A DNA stretch of 64,000 nucleotides. Origin: Gemmatimonadales bacterium. GTDB lineage: Bacteria > Gemmatimonadota > Glassbacteria > GWA2-58-10. The notes under the pieces were generated by a model that was given only the letters and a program-made list of their open reading frames with translations, had not been told where the DNA came from and ran no database searches. Location: the NCBI GenBank assembly GCA_024278175.1, contig JAJRTS010000045.1:1-64000 (forward strand). Direction: 5' to 3'. Made by a program: the position numbers and the translations under genes. Shown in pieces: positions 1-7,285 of this stretch (the stretch's first letter is position 1; every line of letters starts with the position of its first letter).

Positions 1-220
1 ATATACTATACCTCGGTGGAAACGACAAAAATATGTGTACATGCTCTTCTGCTATCTCCATTGTATCTATTTCAAAATCATGACTACGTGATATCTCCTC
101 AAATATCCTACCTACGCGCTCTCTAAGATCACCGCGCAACATCAACTTCCGATACTTTGCGGCCCATACCAAATGATACTTCGTATCGTATACCGCATGA
201 CTTGTTCTCTTTGGTCTCAT
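1..220 (-). CDS. tnpA: IS200/IS605-family TnpA (Y1 transposase), truncated by the window edge
   Basis: The reverse strand reads from an ATG at 220 (MRPKRTSHAVYDTKYHLVW) without a stop to the window edge, giving 73 residues. The opening YDTKYHLVW and the later EEHVHIFLSFPPRYS are hallmarks of the single-strand HUH/Y1 transposases of IS200/IS605 elements. HVH is the metal-binding HUH motif. The catalytic tyrosine helix would lie beyond position 1. No ribosome-binding site is visible upstream, because an IS5-like element now sits 8-11 bases before the start codon. The original promoter and left-end hairpin lie at about 1811-1885. Expression is therefore probably lost or altered. Confidence 0.88.
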   Translation of the reverse strand, partial: MRPKRTSHAVYDTKYHLVWAAKYRKLMLRGDLRERVGRIFEEISRSHDFEIDTMEIAEEHVHIFLSFPPRYSI

Positions 221-230
221 GAGGTATTTA

Positions 231-1808
231 GGGTCTACTGAAAAATCTTTCAAATCAAGTTATCTTCTTGTTGATTAAAGTGTTATGTGTTATATTATGG
301 GCATTCTTCAGGGTTAAACTGCAAGGGAATTTGACAGGCCCGCTGAGAAACCTTGCACTTTTTCTTAAGGATTGCCCCCATGTATCGAGGAAAAGACAGG
401 CAGACGAGGAATTTGTTTACGGATTTTCTCCTTTTCGAAGGGAAGTTGGACCCGGAAAACCGGTGGTTGAAAATAAGGGAGCTGATTCCCTGGGAGCGTC
501 TTGAGTCCAGGTATCAGGGTTACTTTTCAGATCGAGGCCGTCCGGCCCTGGATGGTCGCCTTGTGATCGGCATCCTGTTACTGAAACACATGACCGCCTC
601 CAGTGATGAAGCGATAGTCAAGTTGGTTAACGAGAACCCCTACATGCAGTTATTCTGCTGGTTGGAGCGGTTTTCCACCGAACCCCTGCTGGACTCCAGC
701 AGTCTGAGCAAAATTCGTAAGCGTCTGGGTTCGAAGTATTTTGTCGAACTCGAACGAGAAACTTACCAGGTTCTCATTGAACGAAAGATCATCAAAGCCA
801 AAGGGATGCTTCTGGATGCGACTGTTTTTCCGGAGCACCTCAGGTATCCGACAGATACCGGTTTGCTAAACGAGGCCAGGCAGTGGGTCGTAGGCCAGAT
901 TAAAAACCTCGGCGGTTCAGTTGGTAAAAAGGTGAGGACCTACTGCCGTAAAGCTCAAAAGGAATATCTTTCATTCAGCAAAAAGAAAACCAAGAGCAGA
1001 AAGCTGATCCGGCGCACCAGGAAATCCCTTTTACAGTATCTGCGCCGTAACGTCAAACAATTTCAATCCTTGCTCAATGAGGCCAGGGAACAGGGAATAC
1101 AGATCAAAGAGAAAGTGCGTGATCGCTTTGAAGTAGTGCGCAAGGTTCTCGACCAGCAATATCAAATGCATCGCCAGAAAGTAAACCGGATCCAGGAGCG
1201 GGTTGTCAGCCTTCAGCGGCCCTGGACACGTCCGATTGTAAGGGGCAAGACCGGCCCCAAAGCAGTCGAGTTCGGTCCCAAAGCCTCACTTTCTTATGTG
1301 GATGGCTTTGTTTTTCTGGACCATCTCTGTTCTGAAAACTTTCCGGAGGCTGCTCGTGTTGGTGCGCAGCTCAAACAATACGAAACTCTTTTCGGCAAGA
1401 AGCCTTCTTATGTGGTTGCCGATAAAATCTACGGTAACCGGGAAAACAGGCGTTTGCTCAAAAAGGAAGAAATTCGAGACGCCTTTGAGCCACTGGGGCG
1501 AAAAGCCAGTGAGCAAAATCCCGCCTCCAGGTGGCGGAAGCAAAAACAACGAGAGCGAAACCGGATCGAAGGCAGTTTCGGACACGCTAAAAACCACTTC
1601 AGTCTCGATAAAATCAAGTACTACATCACCGACGGCCCCGAAATCTGGGTCCGCCTCGGTCTGATGGGCATGAACCTCCAGACAGCGGCTAAAAGAATAT
1701 GAAGTGAACCACAAATCAGATTGATAAATCGAAAAGTTCAATCAGGCCAAGAGCTGATTCCAGAAAATCCTTGCTCCCCGATCTCAAAAACTTTTTTTCA
1801 GTAGACCC
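231..1808 (+). mobile_element. IS5-like insertion sequence inside an IS200/IS605 element
   Basis: The ends are inverted repeats: GGGTCTACTGAAAAA at 231-245 and its complement at 1794-1808. Both ends are flanked by TA (TTA on the left, TAA on the right), consistent with a 2-3 bp target duplication as in IS5-superfamily elements. The 1,578-bp unit contains one transposase gene. It splits an IS200/IS605 element, with tnpA on the left and the hairpin end on the right. Confidence 0.85.
380..1702 (+). CDS. IS5-family DDE transposase
   Basis: A 440-residue transposase fills the IS. The ATG at 380 is preceded by AAGG nine bases upstream; an upstream in-frame ATG at 353 lacks such a site. Residues about 30-100 form the N-terminal DUF772-like region (GRPALDGRLVIGILLLKHM). 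The catalytic triad is probably D146 (LLDATVFPEH), D348 (VADKIYGNRENRR) and E397 (RNRIEGSFGHAK). A long basic, probably coiled stretch at about 160-290 separates the first two acids, as in larger IS5/IS1182-type enzymes. The reading frame is intact and both terminal repeats are present, so the element may still be active. Confidence 0.88.
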   Translation: MYRGKDRQTRNLFTDFLLFEGKLDPENRWLKIRELIPWERLESRYQGYFSDRGRPALDGRLVIGILLLKHMTASSDEAIVKLVNENPYMQLFCWLERFSTEPLLDSSSLSKIRKRLGSKYFVELERETYQVLIERKIIKAKGMLLDATVFPEHLRYPTDTGLLNEARQWVVGQIKNLGGSVGKKVRTYCRKAQKEYLSFSKKKTKSRKLIRRTRKSLLQYLRRNVKQFQSLLNEAREQGIQIKEKVRDRFEVVRKVLDQQYQMHRQKVNRIQERVVSLQRPWTRPIVRGKTGPKAVEFGPKASLSYVDGFVFLDHLCSENFPEAARVGAQLKQYETLFGKKPSYVVADKIYGNRENRRLLKKEEIRDAFEPLGRKASEQNPASRWRKQKQRERNRIEGSFGHAKNHFSLDKIKYYITDGPEIWVRLGLMGMNLQTAAKRI

Positions 1809-1810
1809 TA

Positions 1811-1885
1811 ATTATAGCACTTATTCCTGCCTGCGGCAGGAGAACTTTTCATCCCCGTTTACAAAACGGGGTATTCAAGTTCTGT
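1811..1885 (-). mobile_element. Detached left end of the IS200/IS605 element (hairpin plus tnpA promoter)
   Basis: Reading leftwards towards tnpA there is a perfect 8-bp hairpin (CCCCGTTT 1853-1860, AAACGGGG 1864-1871), a second 6-bp stem (CCTGCC 1826-1831, GGCAGG 1835-1840), and TATAAT at 1811-1816 on the minus strand. This is the usual left-end arrangement of IS200-type elements. Hairpins there are recognised by TnpA and can sequester translation. The IS5-like element separates this end from its tnpA. Confidence 0.68.
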
Positions 1886-1933
1886 TCCTCATAAAGTCTT
1901 TTCTCATTTGCCATCGAGCAAAGCAAAAAAAGG

Positions 1934-3100
1934 CTAGACTTCCCCCCTGCGCATAAACACGTCAAGTTCCCTGTGGCCACGAATCCGCACAAGCCCCAGC
2001 TGCTCCATCCCGGCGTAGTACTCGTCCCGGTCCAGATGGGTCAGGTGCAGGGGCAGCAGCTCGTCGGCCTCCCGCCGGTCCTCGAAATCAACAGCCAGCA
2101 GCAGCTTGCCGCCCGGGGCAAGATGGCGCTCCAGGTGGGCCAGGGTCCGCGAGGGGTCGACCAGGTGTTCGACCACGAACACGGAGAGGATGATCTCGTA
2201 GCGGGCGGTCAGAGGTTCTTCGTTGGTTGCGGCGATAAAAAACGCTTCGAGCCCCCGGCCGGTGAACCTGTGTCTGACGAACTCGAGCGGCGGGCCCGGC
2301 AGGTCGAGGTGAGTCACCCGGCAGCCTTTCTCAGCCAGCGGAATCGAGAAAATACCCACTCCGCCGCCGTAGTCCAGCAGGGTTCTGCCCGGTTCGCACT
2401 CCGCCAGCGCGGCCTCCAGCAGTTCCCGGCGGTCGTCGTTGTACTCGGTCTTGATCAACTCGTAAACGTAAAAGTCGTGATCGCTGTAATAATCGCGTAC
2501 CTGCTGCCCGGTGCGGGGGCCGGTTTCCTGCCAGAGCCGCACCGCCCGCAGGCCCGCCAGTTCGCATTTTTCAAGCACAGCGGCGGGTTTTTCACCGGTA
2601 AAGGCGCAAACCTCCTCGATAGCCCGGCCGCGACGGCACAGCCAGGGCCGGACGATTTCGCATTCCTTGCGTTCGAAATAACCGTTATCGGCCAGCAGAG
2701 CGGCGTTGTCGCGGAAGACTATCATCACCCTATCGGCCCCGGCAGCCACGGCGATCCGATCCACGTTATGGTAGAACGGCGCATCGCGGCGGTCGGTGGC
2801 ATAGGGCAGCACCACCAGCTCGAAATTTTCCGCTCGCAGTTCAGCCAGCGGAGCATACTCGGCGCGGAAAAACCCGGAACGGGGATAGATGATGCAACGC
2901 CGCCGCCGCGCCCTGCGGTTTTCGTGGCAGAAAACAACAATCTCGGCAGCGGGGAATTCCCTGTCCAGGCTCTCCAGCAGCGGATCAAACATCGCCGGGG
3001 GAGCGCAACGCACCACCAGTACCCTGCGTGGCGAGGGCTCAAGGCCCGCCAGCAGGCGTCTGACCGGCAGGGTTTTCGTTTCAGGAATGGGGTTTATCAT
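1934..3100 (-). CDS. Class I SAM-dependent methyltransferase with an extra N-terminal domain
   Basis: The 388-residue protein has its methyltransferase domain in the C-terminal half. Motif I is LLDYGGGVG (about residue 240), followed by THLDLPG for the acidic cofactor-binding position and by ILSVFVVEHL. A RHLAPGGKLLL segment follows, as in Methyltransf_11/23 proteins. The first 150-200 residues (RRVLVVRCAPPAMFDPLLESL onwards) look like a separate Rossmann-type alpha/beta domain, reminiscent of the N-terminal half of GT9 glycosyltransferases; that likeness is weak. No clear ribosome-binding site precedes the ATG. The substrate is unknown. The gene is divergent from rrf2 and convergent with the IS remains. 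Confidence 0.75.
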   Translation of the reverse strand: MINPIPETKTLPVRRLLAGLEPSPRRVLVVRCAPPAMFDPLLESLDREFPAAEIVVFCHENRRARRRRCIIYPRSGFFRAEYAPLAELRAENFELVVLPYATDRRDAPFYHNVDRIAVAAGADRVMIVFRDNAALLADNGYFERKECEIVRPWLCRRGRAIEEVCAFTGEKPAAVLEKCELAGLRAVRLWQETGPRTGQQVRDYYSDHDFYVYELIKTEYNDDRRELLEAALAECEPGRTLLDYGGGVGIFSIPLAEKGCRVTHLDLPGPPLEFVRHRFTGRGLEAFFIAATNEEPLTARYEIILSVFVVEHLVDPSRTLAHLERHLAPGGKLLLAVDFEDRREADELLPLHLTHLDRDEYYAGMEQLGLVRIRGHRELDVFMRRGEV

Positions 3101-3227
3101 AAAGTACGCGCTGGTAAAATTAAATTGTTACTGAGCTAACGCCTGCAGGCTTCACCGGCCGCGGCAATAAGATAGCAACTATTTCTATATCGTACTTCCG
3201 GACAGAATTATTTATTTTATTTGTAAC

Positions 3228-3256
3228 TTGACTTGCCGAAAACAGTTGAATAGATT
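3228..3256 (+). promoter_or_regulatory. Sigma-70-like promoter of the Rrf2 gene
   Basis: TTGACT at 3228-3233 and TAGATT at 3251-3256 are separated by 17 bases. The -10 element lies 23 bases before the GTG start of the Rrf2 gene. Confidence 0.55.
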
Positions 3257-3279
3257 GCAAGAAAAAGGATAAGGATATC

Positions 3280-3699
3280 GTGTTATCGCAAACAGGCAGA
3301 TATGCACTCAGGGCGCTGGACTACCTGGCTACCCACGACGATGGCGGCTACAAGCTGGTGAAAGATATCAGCGGGGAGCTGAACATCCCGCGCCAGTATC
3401 TTTCAAAGATTCTGCATACTCTGGCCTGTGAGGGCCTGCTCCATTCCCAGCGCGGACGTAGCGGCGGGTTCCGGCTCAGCCGCCCGGCGAAGCAAATTAC
3501 GCTCTACGAGGTGATCGATCCGATTGACCATCTCAGCCGCCTGTGCGCCTGTATCATGGGCGAAAAGCCCTGCGGCGAGGAGAACCCCCGCGGCGATGAC
3601 GACCCCTGCGCCCTGCACGAAATGTGGGGCGAGGTGCGTGGTAAATACCTGGATTTTCTACAAAAAACAACTCTCGATAAATTAAGTTCCGATGTCTGA
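3280..3699 (+). CDS. Rrf2-family transcriptional regulator, likely Fe-S (NsrR/IscR-like)
   Basis: The 139-residue protein starts at GTG 3280, with AAGGAT a few bases upstream. Residues 1-75 are the Rrf2 winged helix (SQTGRYALRALDYLA, IPRQYLSKILHTL, GRSGGFRLSRP). Cysteines at 89, 91, 98 and 110 fall in the loop that binds a 2Fe-2S or 4Fe-4S cluster in IscR, NsrR and RirA. The next gene, 167 bases downstream on the same strand, is a nitric oxide reductase. An NO-sensing NsrR-like role is therefore the best inference; cysteine metabolism or iron regulation cannot be excluded from sequence alone. Confidence 0.85.
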   Translation: MLSQTGRYALRALDYLATHDDGGYKLVKDISGELNIPRQYLSKILHTLACEGLLHSQRGRSGGFRLSRPAKQITLYEVIDPIDHLSRLCACIMGEKPCGEENPRGDDDPCALHEMWGEVRGKYLDFLQKTTLDKLSSDV

Positions 3700-3788
3700 A
3701 AGCGGGCGGAGTGATGCTGATTGCGCCTGCAAGTTTCGGTCCTGTAAAAGACGATAAAATGGTAAAGAAGTAGGTAATTAATTTTCGT

Positions 3789-3811
3789 CCGGCGGATGCC
3801 GCTTCCGCCGG
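3789..3811. promoter_or_regulatory. Perfect inverted repeat between rrf2 and norZ
   Basis: CCGGCGGA (3789-3796) and TCCGCCGG (3804-3811) form an 8-bp inverted repeat with a 7-base spacer, 56 bases before the norZ start. No T-run follows, so an operator or an mRNA hairpin is as likely as a terminator. It does not match the A+T-rich NsrR consensus known from enterobacteria. Confidence 0.4.
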
Positions 3812-3866
3812 AATCCACACACACGCGGCGTTACGGATATATTCATTTACTCCTTAGGAGGTATAC

Positions 3867-6161
3867 ATGTCTCTTTCCAAGTTGAGGGCGGCGGCGTTGA
3901 TCAGCTTCGTGGTCGCTCTCGGAACTCTGATTATCGGCGGGTTTTTCGCCCGGCACGATATTCCACCCTACCCTGGTGAAGTGGCCGGGCCGGACGGCCG
4001 GGTACTGTTCACCGGCGAGGATATTTTCGCCGGCCAGGACGTGTACCAGCGCTACGGCCTGATGGACCACGGCAGCGTGTGGGGCCACGGTTCTCAGCGC
4101 GGCAGTGAGTTCAGCGCGGTCAGCCTGCACATGATGGGCGAGGCGGTTGCCGACAGGATAGCGCACGCCGAATTCGGCAAGAGCTATCAGAGCCTGGATC
4201 AGGAAAACAAGGACGTGGTGGCCGTGCGCGCGGCGCACGAGATCAAGGAGAACCGCTATGATGCCTCCACCGACCGGCTGACACTCACTGCGGGCCAGGT
4301 CGACGCCCTGGAGGCGGTGCAACGTCACTGGGACAAGACGTTCGAGGAGGGAGACGAGGGCTACGGTTTCCTGCCCGGTACGGTCAAGACCGCCGGGGAG
4401 CGGGAACAGATTGCCCGCTTCTTCTTCTGGACGGCCTGGGCCGCGGGTACTACCCGTCCCGGTGATGTGGCCACCTATACCAACAACTGGCCGCCGGACA
4501 AGCTGGTGGGCAACGAGGCCAGCAGCGCGACCTATCTCTGGAGTCTGGCGGGTATCCTTTCGCTGTTCCTGGTGCTGGGACTTTTTATCTGGTTCGTCCA
4601 TCACTACGGGATCTGGTACGGTGATGCCAAGGGCGTTTCAATAGCGGACAAGCTGGTGGACATGCCGCTCACTCCCAGCCAGTACAAGGCCACCAAGTTC
4701 TTCCTGGTTGTGATTCTGCTGTTTCTGGTACAGACATGTTTCGGCGGGCTGCTGGCGCACTACACGGTAAACCCGGCCAGTTTTTACATCCCGGTTATCG
4801 CCAAGGTAATCCCCTACAGCTGGGCCAAGAGCTGGCACCTGCAGTTGGCCATCTTCTGGATTGCCACCACCTGGGTGGCTTCGGCTATCTACCTGGCCCC
4901 GATTATCGGCGGGCGTGAGCCCAAGCACCAGGGCCTGCTGGTGCAGTTGCTCTTCGGCGCGATACTGCTCGTGGCGGTCGGCAGCCTGACCGGTGAGGTA
5001 TTGGGTATCAAAGGTATGCTCGGCGACGCCTGGTTCTGGCTCGGCCATCAGGGCTGGGAATATCTGGAACTGGGACGCCTGTGGCAGATCCTGCTGTTCG
5101 CGGGCCTGCTGTTCTGGCTGGTTATCGTTTATCGCGCCGTGGCGGGTAACCTTCGTAATGCCGGAAAACACGAATACAACGAGCTGGTGACGTTCTACGT
5201 GATCAGCGCAATCATGGTGGTGCTCTTTTTCGGGTTCGGCCTGCTGTTCGGCCGGGGGACCCACCTGACAGTGGCCGACTATTGGCGCTGGTTCGTGGTC
5301 CACATCTGGGTGGAGAGCATATTCGAGTTCTTCGGCGTGGCTGTTATCGCCCTGCTGATGGTGGCGATGGGCCTGGCCTCGGCGCGTGATGCGCTGATCG
5401 TGGCCTATTTCACCGCGGCGATCACGTTCCTCGGCGGAATTCTGGGCACGGCCCACCACTTCTTCTGGTACGGCGGCCCCTCGTTCTGGCTGGCTATCGG
5501 CTCGGTGTTCAGCAGCATGGAGCCGATCCCGTTGCTCGGCCTGGTCGTGCGTGGCTGGATGGAGTATCGTTCCGTGCGCAAGGAGGGCAAGGAGTTCCCC
5601 TACCGCTGGCCGATGTATTTCCTGGCCGCCAGCGCGTTCTGGAACTTCCTGGGCGCGGGCATGTTCGGTTTCCTGATCAACCTGCCGATAGTAAACTACT
5701 TTGAGCACGGCACCTACCTGACCATGAACCATGGTCACGGCGCACTGTTCGGGGTCTACGGCATGCTCTCGATCGGGCTGTTGCTGTTCGCCTGGCGCGG
5801 CTGCGTGAAAGACGGCCACTGGGACGACAAGCTGCTGAAGGTCAGCTTCTACGGGATGAACGTGGGCCTGCTGCTGCTCACGTTCACCACTTTGTTCCCG
5901 GTGGGTATCGCCCAGGTCTGGACCAGTTTCACCGAGGGCCTGTGGGTCGCCCGCGACCACACCTTCTTCGAGCGCGGTTTCGTGCAGCTTTTAGGTGAGT
6001 GGCGGATGGTGCCCGACACGTTGATTATCGTCGTGGGTGTGCTGCCGCTGGCCTGGTTCCTGTTCAAGACTTACCCTCACTTGAAAAAAGCGGAGATTGC
6101 CGAGGGCGAATCTGTCTGGGAGAGGATGGGAATCGACCCCACGGCGCCAAAAGCCGATTAA
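3867..6161 (+). CDS. norZ: Quinol-dependent nitric oxide reductase (single-subunit qNOR)
   Basis: This 764-residue membrane enzyme reduces two NO to N2O with quinol electrons. One N-terminal helix (LISFVVALGTLIIGGFF) is followed by the periplasmic region typical of qNOR (residues about 35-220, with VYQRYGLMDHGSVWGHG and TYTNNWPPD). A multi-helix heme-copper-oxidase-like core of NorB type then follows. Visible candidate metal and heme ligands are H479 (HIWVESIFEFF), H530-H531 (GTAHHFFWYGG) and H622/H624 (MNHGHGALFG). AGGAGG at 3856-3861 lies 5 bases before the ATG and predicts strong translation. No norC-type cytochrome gene adjoins, which fits qNOR. With Rrf2 upstream, this looks like NO detoxification rather than full denitrification. 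Confidence 0.96.
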   Translation: MSLSKLRAAALISFVVALGTLIIGGFFARHDIPPYPGEVAGPDGRVLFTGEDIFAGQDVYQRYGLMDHGSVWGHGSQRGSEFSAVSLHMMGEAVADRIAHAEFGKSYQSLDQENKDVVAVRAAHEIKENRYDASTDRLTLTAGQVDALEAVQRHWDKTFEEGDEGYGFLPGTVKTAGEREQIARFFFWTAWAAGTTRPGDVATYTNNWPPDKLVGNEASSATYLWSLAGILSLFLVLGLFIWFVHHYGIWYGDAKGVSIADKLVDMPLTPSQYKATKFFLVVILLFLVQTCFGGLLAHYTVNPASFYIPVIAKVIPYSWAKSWHLQLAIFWIATTWVASAIYLAPIIGGREPKHQGLLVQLLFGAILLVAVGSLTGEVLGIKGMLGDAWFWLGHQGWEYLELGRLWQILLFAGLLFWLVIVYRAVAGNLRNAGKHEYNELVTFYVISAIMVVLFFGFGLLFGRGTHLTVADYWRWFVVHIWVESIFEFFGVAVIALLMVAMGLASARDALIVAYFTAAITFLGGILGTAHHFFWYGGPSFWLAIGSVFSSMEPIPLLGLVVRGWMEYRSVRKEGKEFPYRWPMYFLAASAFWNFLGAGMFGFLINLPIVNYFEHGTYLTMNHGHGALFGVYGMLSIGLLLFAWRGCVKDGHWDDKLLKVSFYGMNVGLLLLTFTTLFPVGIAQVWTSFTEGLWVARDHTFFERGFVQLLGEWRMVPDTLIIVVGVLPLAWFLFKTYPHLKKAEIAEGESVWERMGIDPTAPKAD

Positions 6162-6190
6162 ATTAATCAGCTTTAGTTGTTTTAAATCAA

Positions 6191-6225
6191 GCCCTTCCCC
6201 AGCTTCTGCCGGGGAAGGGCTTTTT
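6191..6225 (+). terminator. Intrinsic terminator after norZ
   Basis: GCCCTTCCCC (6191-6200) pairs perfectly with GGGGAAGGGC (6211-6220) across a 10-base loop and is followed by TTTTT. Confidence 0.9.
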
Positions 6226-6317
6226 AGCACCGGTTGTAGTTGTAGAGCGCTCCAAATGAGACTACATTAGGAGGGTGTGGTACTTTTATTTTCAGGAAAT
6301 AAAACAGGGGTATCCTG

Positions 6318-7253
6318 ATGCGGATATTGATGACTCTACTTTGCGCTCTGATGTTTTCGATCGGGTTTTCTCCCACTATGTCGCGTGCGGCGGTGGAGTT
6401 GAGGCTGAACCTACGCCCGGGAGAGCGCTACAGGGTGCGCTCGGAGACTTTCAACCGGATGGTTCAGTCGATGGCGGGTGTGGAGATGGAGATGAGCCAG
6501 CGGATCGTGATCTACAACACGTTTACGGTCCTGAGGGCCGATCCGGCCGGAGAATTTACGCTCGAAGTCAATCACGAGGCGGTGTCGGTGGAGCTCAATG
6601 GTGTGCGTGGCGATATGCGCTGGGACTCCAACCAGGGCGAGGAGCCCAAACATCCGCTGGCCAGGGGGCTGGCCGCGTTGGTGGGAGAAAGCTACACGTT
6701 GAGGCTCAACTCGGCCGGCAAAGTGCTGGCGGTGGAGGGACTCGACAGGATTAGCGCTAAAATGGACGAGAGCGTGGAGCTTCCCGATGGCGATACGCGG
6801 GAGAAGGTGCTGGATGGGCTGCGGGAGATGGCCGGAGAACAGGCTCAGAAAGAGATGCTGGGCCAGCTTTTCGGAGTGTTTCCTCCGCGCCCCGTGGAAC
6901 CGGGTGAAAGCTGGGCGGTCAACGATGCCAACGATATCGGCCCGCTGCAGCGCCGGGGTACTCTGACGCTGAACGAGTTGGACGGGGGGCGGGCACTGGT
7001 CGGGCTGGATGCCGAGATCGCCACCGGCGAGGGTGGAATGCAGCGCAACCTGGGGCCGCTGAGTGTGGAGATGGAACTGACAGGGACGCAAACCGGTACG
7101 TACAGCCTGGACCTGGGCACGGGCTGGATAACCGGTTGCGAGATGAGGATCGATATCAACGGCAGCTATCAGCTGGTCAATGGCCCGAAACTGTTCTCCG
7201 GCAGGACAATGCCCGTGACGATGGAATCGACCATTAGCTGGGAGCCGTTCTAG
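6318..7253 (+). CDS. Secreted DUF6263-family protein
   Basis: The 311-residue protein begins with a signal peptide (MRILMTLLCALMFSIGFSPTMSRAA). The rest is beta-rich (LRLNLRPGERYRVRSE, FTLEVNHEAVSVEL, GESWAVND), matching the general pattern of DUF6263 proteins, whose function is unknown. It may be monocistronic. Its TAG stop (7251-7253) is also the first three bases of a small hairpin element that ends at the stop of the convergent dockerin gene. The family name comes from recall of the pattern, so the function stays open. Confidence 0.7.
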   Translation: MRILMTLLCALMFSIGFSPTMSRAAVELRLNLRPGERYRVRSETFNRMVQSMAGVEMEMSQRIVIYNTFTVLRADPAGEFTLEVNHEAVSVELNGVRGDMRWDSNQGEEPKHPLARGLAALVGESYTLRLNSAGKVLAVEGLDRISAKMDESVELPDGDTREKVLDGLREMAGEQAQKEMLGQLFGVFPPRPVEPGESWAVNDANDIGPLQRRGTLTLNELDGGRALVGLDAEIATGEGGMQRNLGPLSVEMELTGTQTGTYSLDLGTGWITGCEMRIDINGSYQLVNGPKLFSGRTMPVTMESTISWEPF

Positions 7254-7285
7254 AGGGGCGTTGAGAGTTTTTTGGCGCCCCGCTA
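7251..7285. repeat. Short family-A hairpin element shared by two convergent stop codons
   Basis: TAGAGGGGCG (7251-7260) is nearly mirrored by CGCCCCGCTA (7276-7285) around a loop containing GTTTTTTGG. The left TAG is the stop of the DUF6263 gene and the right CTA is the stop of the dockerin gene on the other strand. The sequence matches the right end of the longer family-A repeats at 17725 and 24942. It probably also acts as a two-way terminator. Confidence 0.75.

Noticed and set aside
1973-3139. A 388-codon open frame antisense to the methyltransferase
   Set aside because: The opposite strand carries canonical methyltransferase motifs, and this frame reads as low-complexity sequence rich in Gln, His and Pro.
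6275-6754. A 159-codon frame overlapping the DUF6263 gene
   Set aside because: It overlaps the frame that has a signal peptide and beta-rich domain; its own product is Gly/Arg-rich with no motif.
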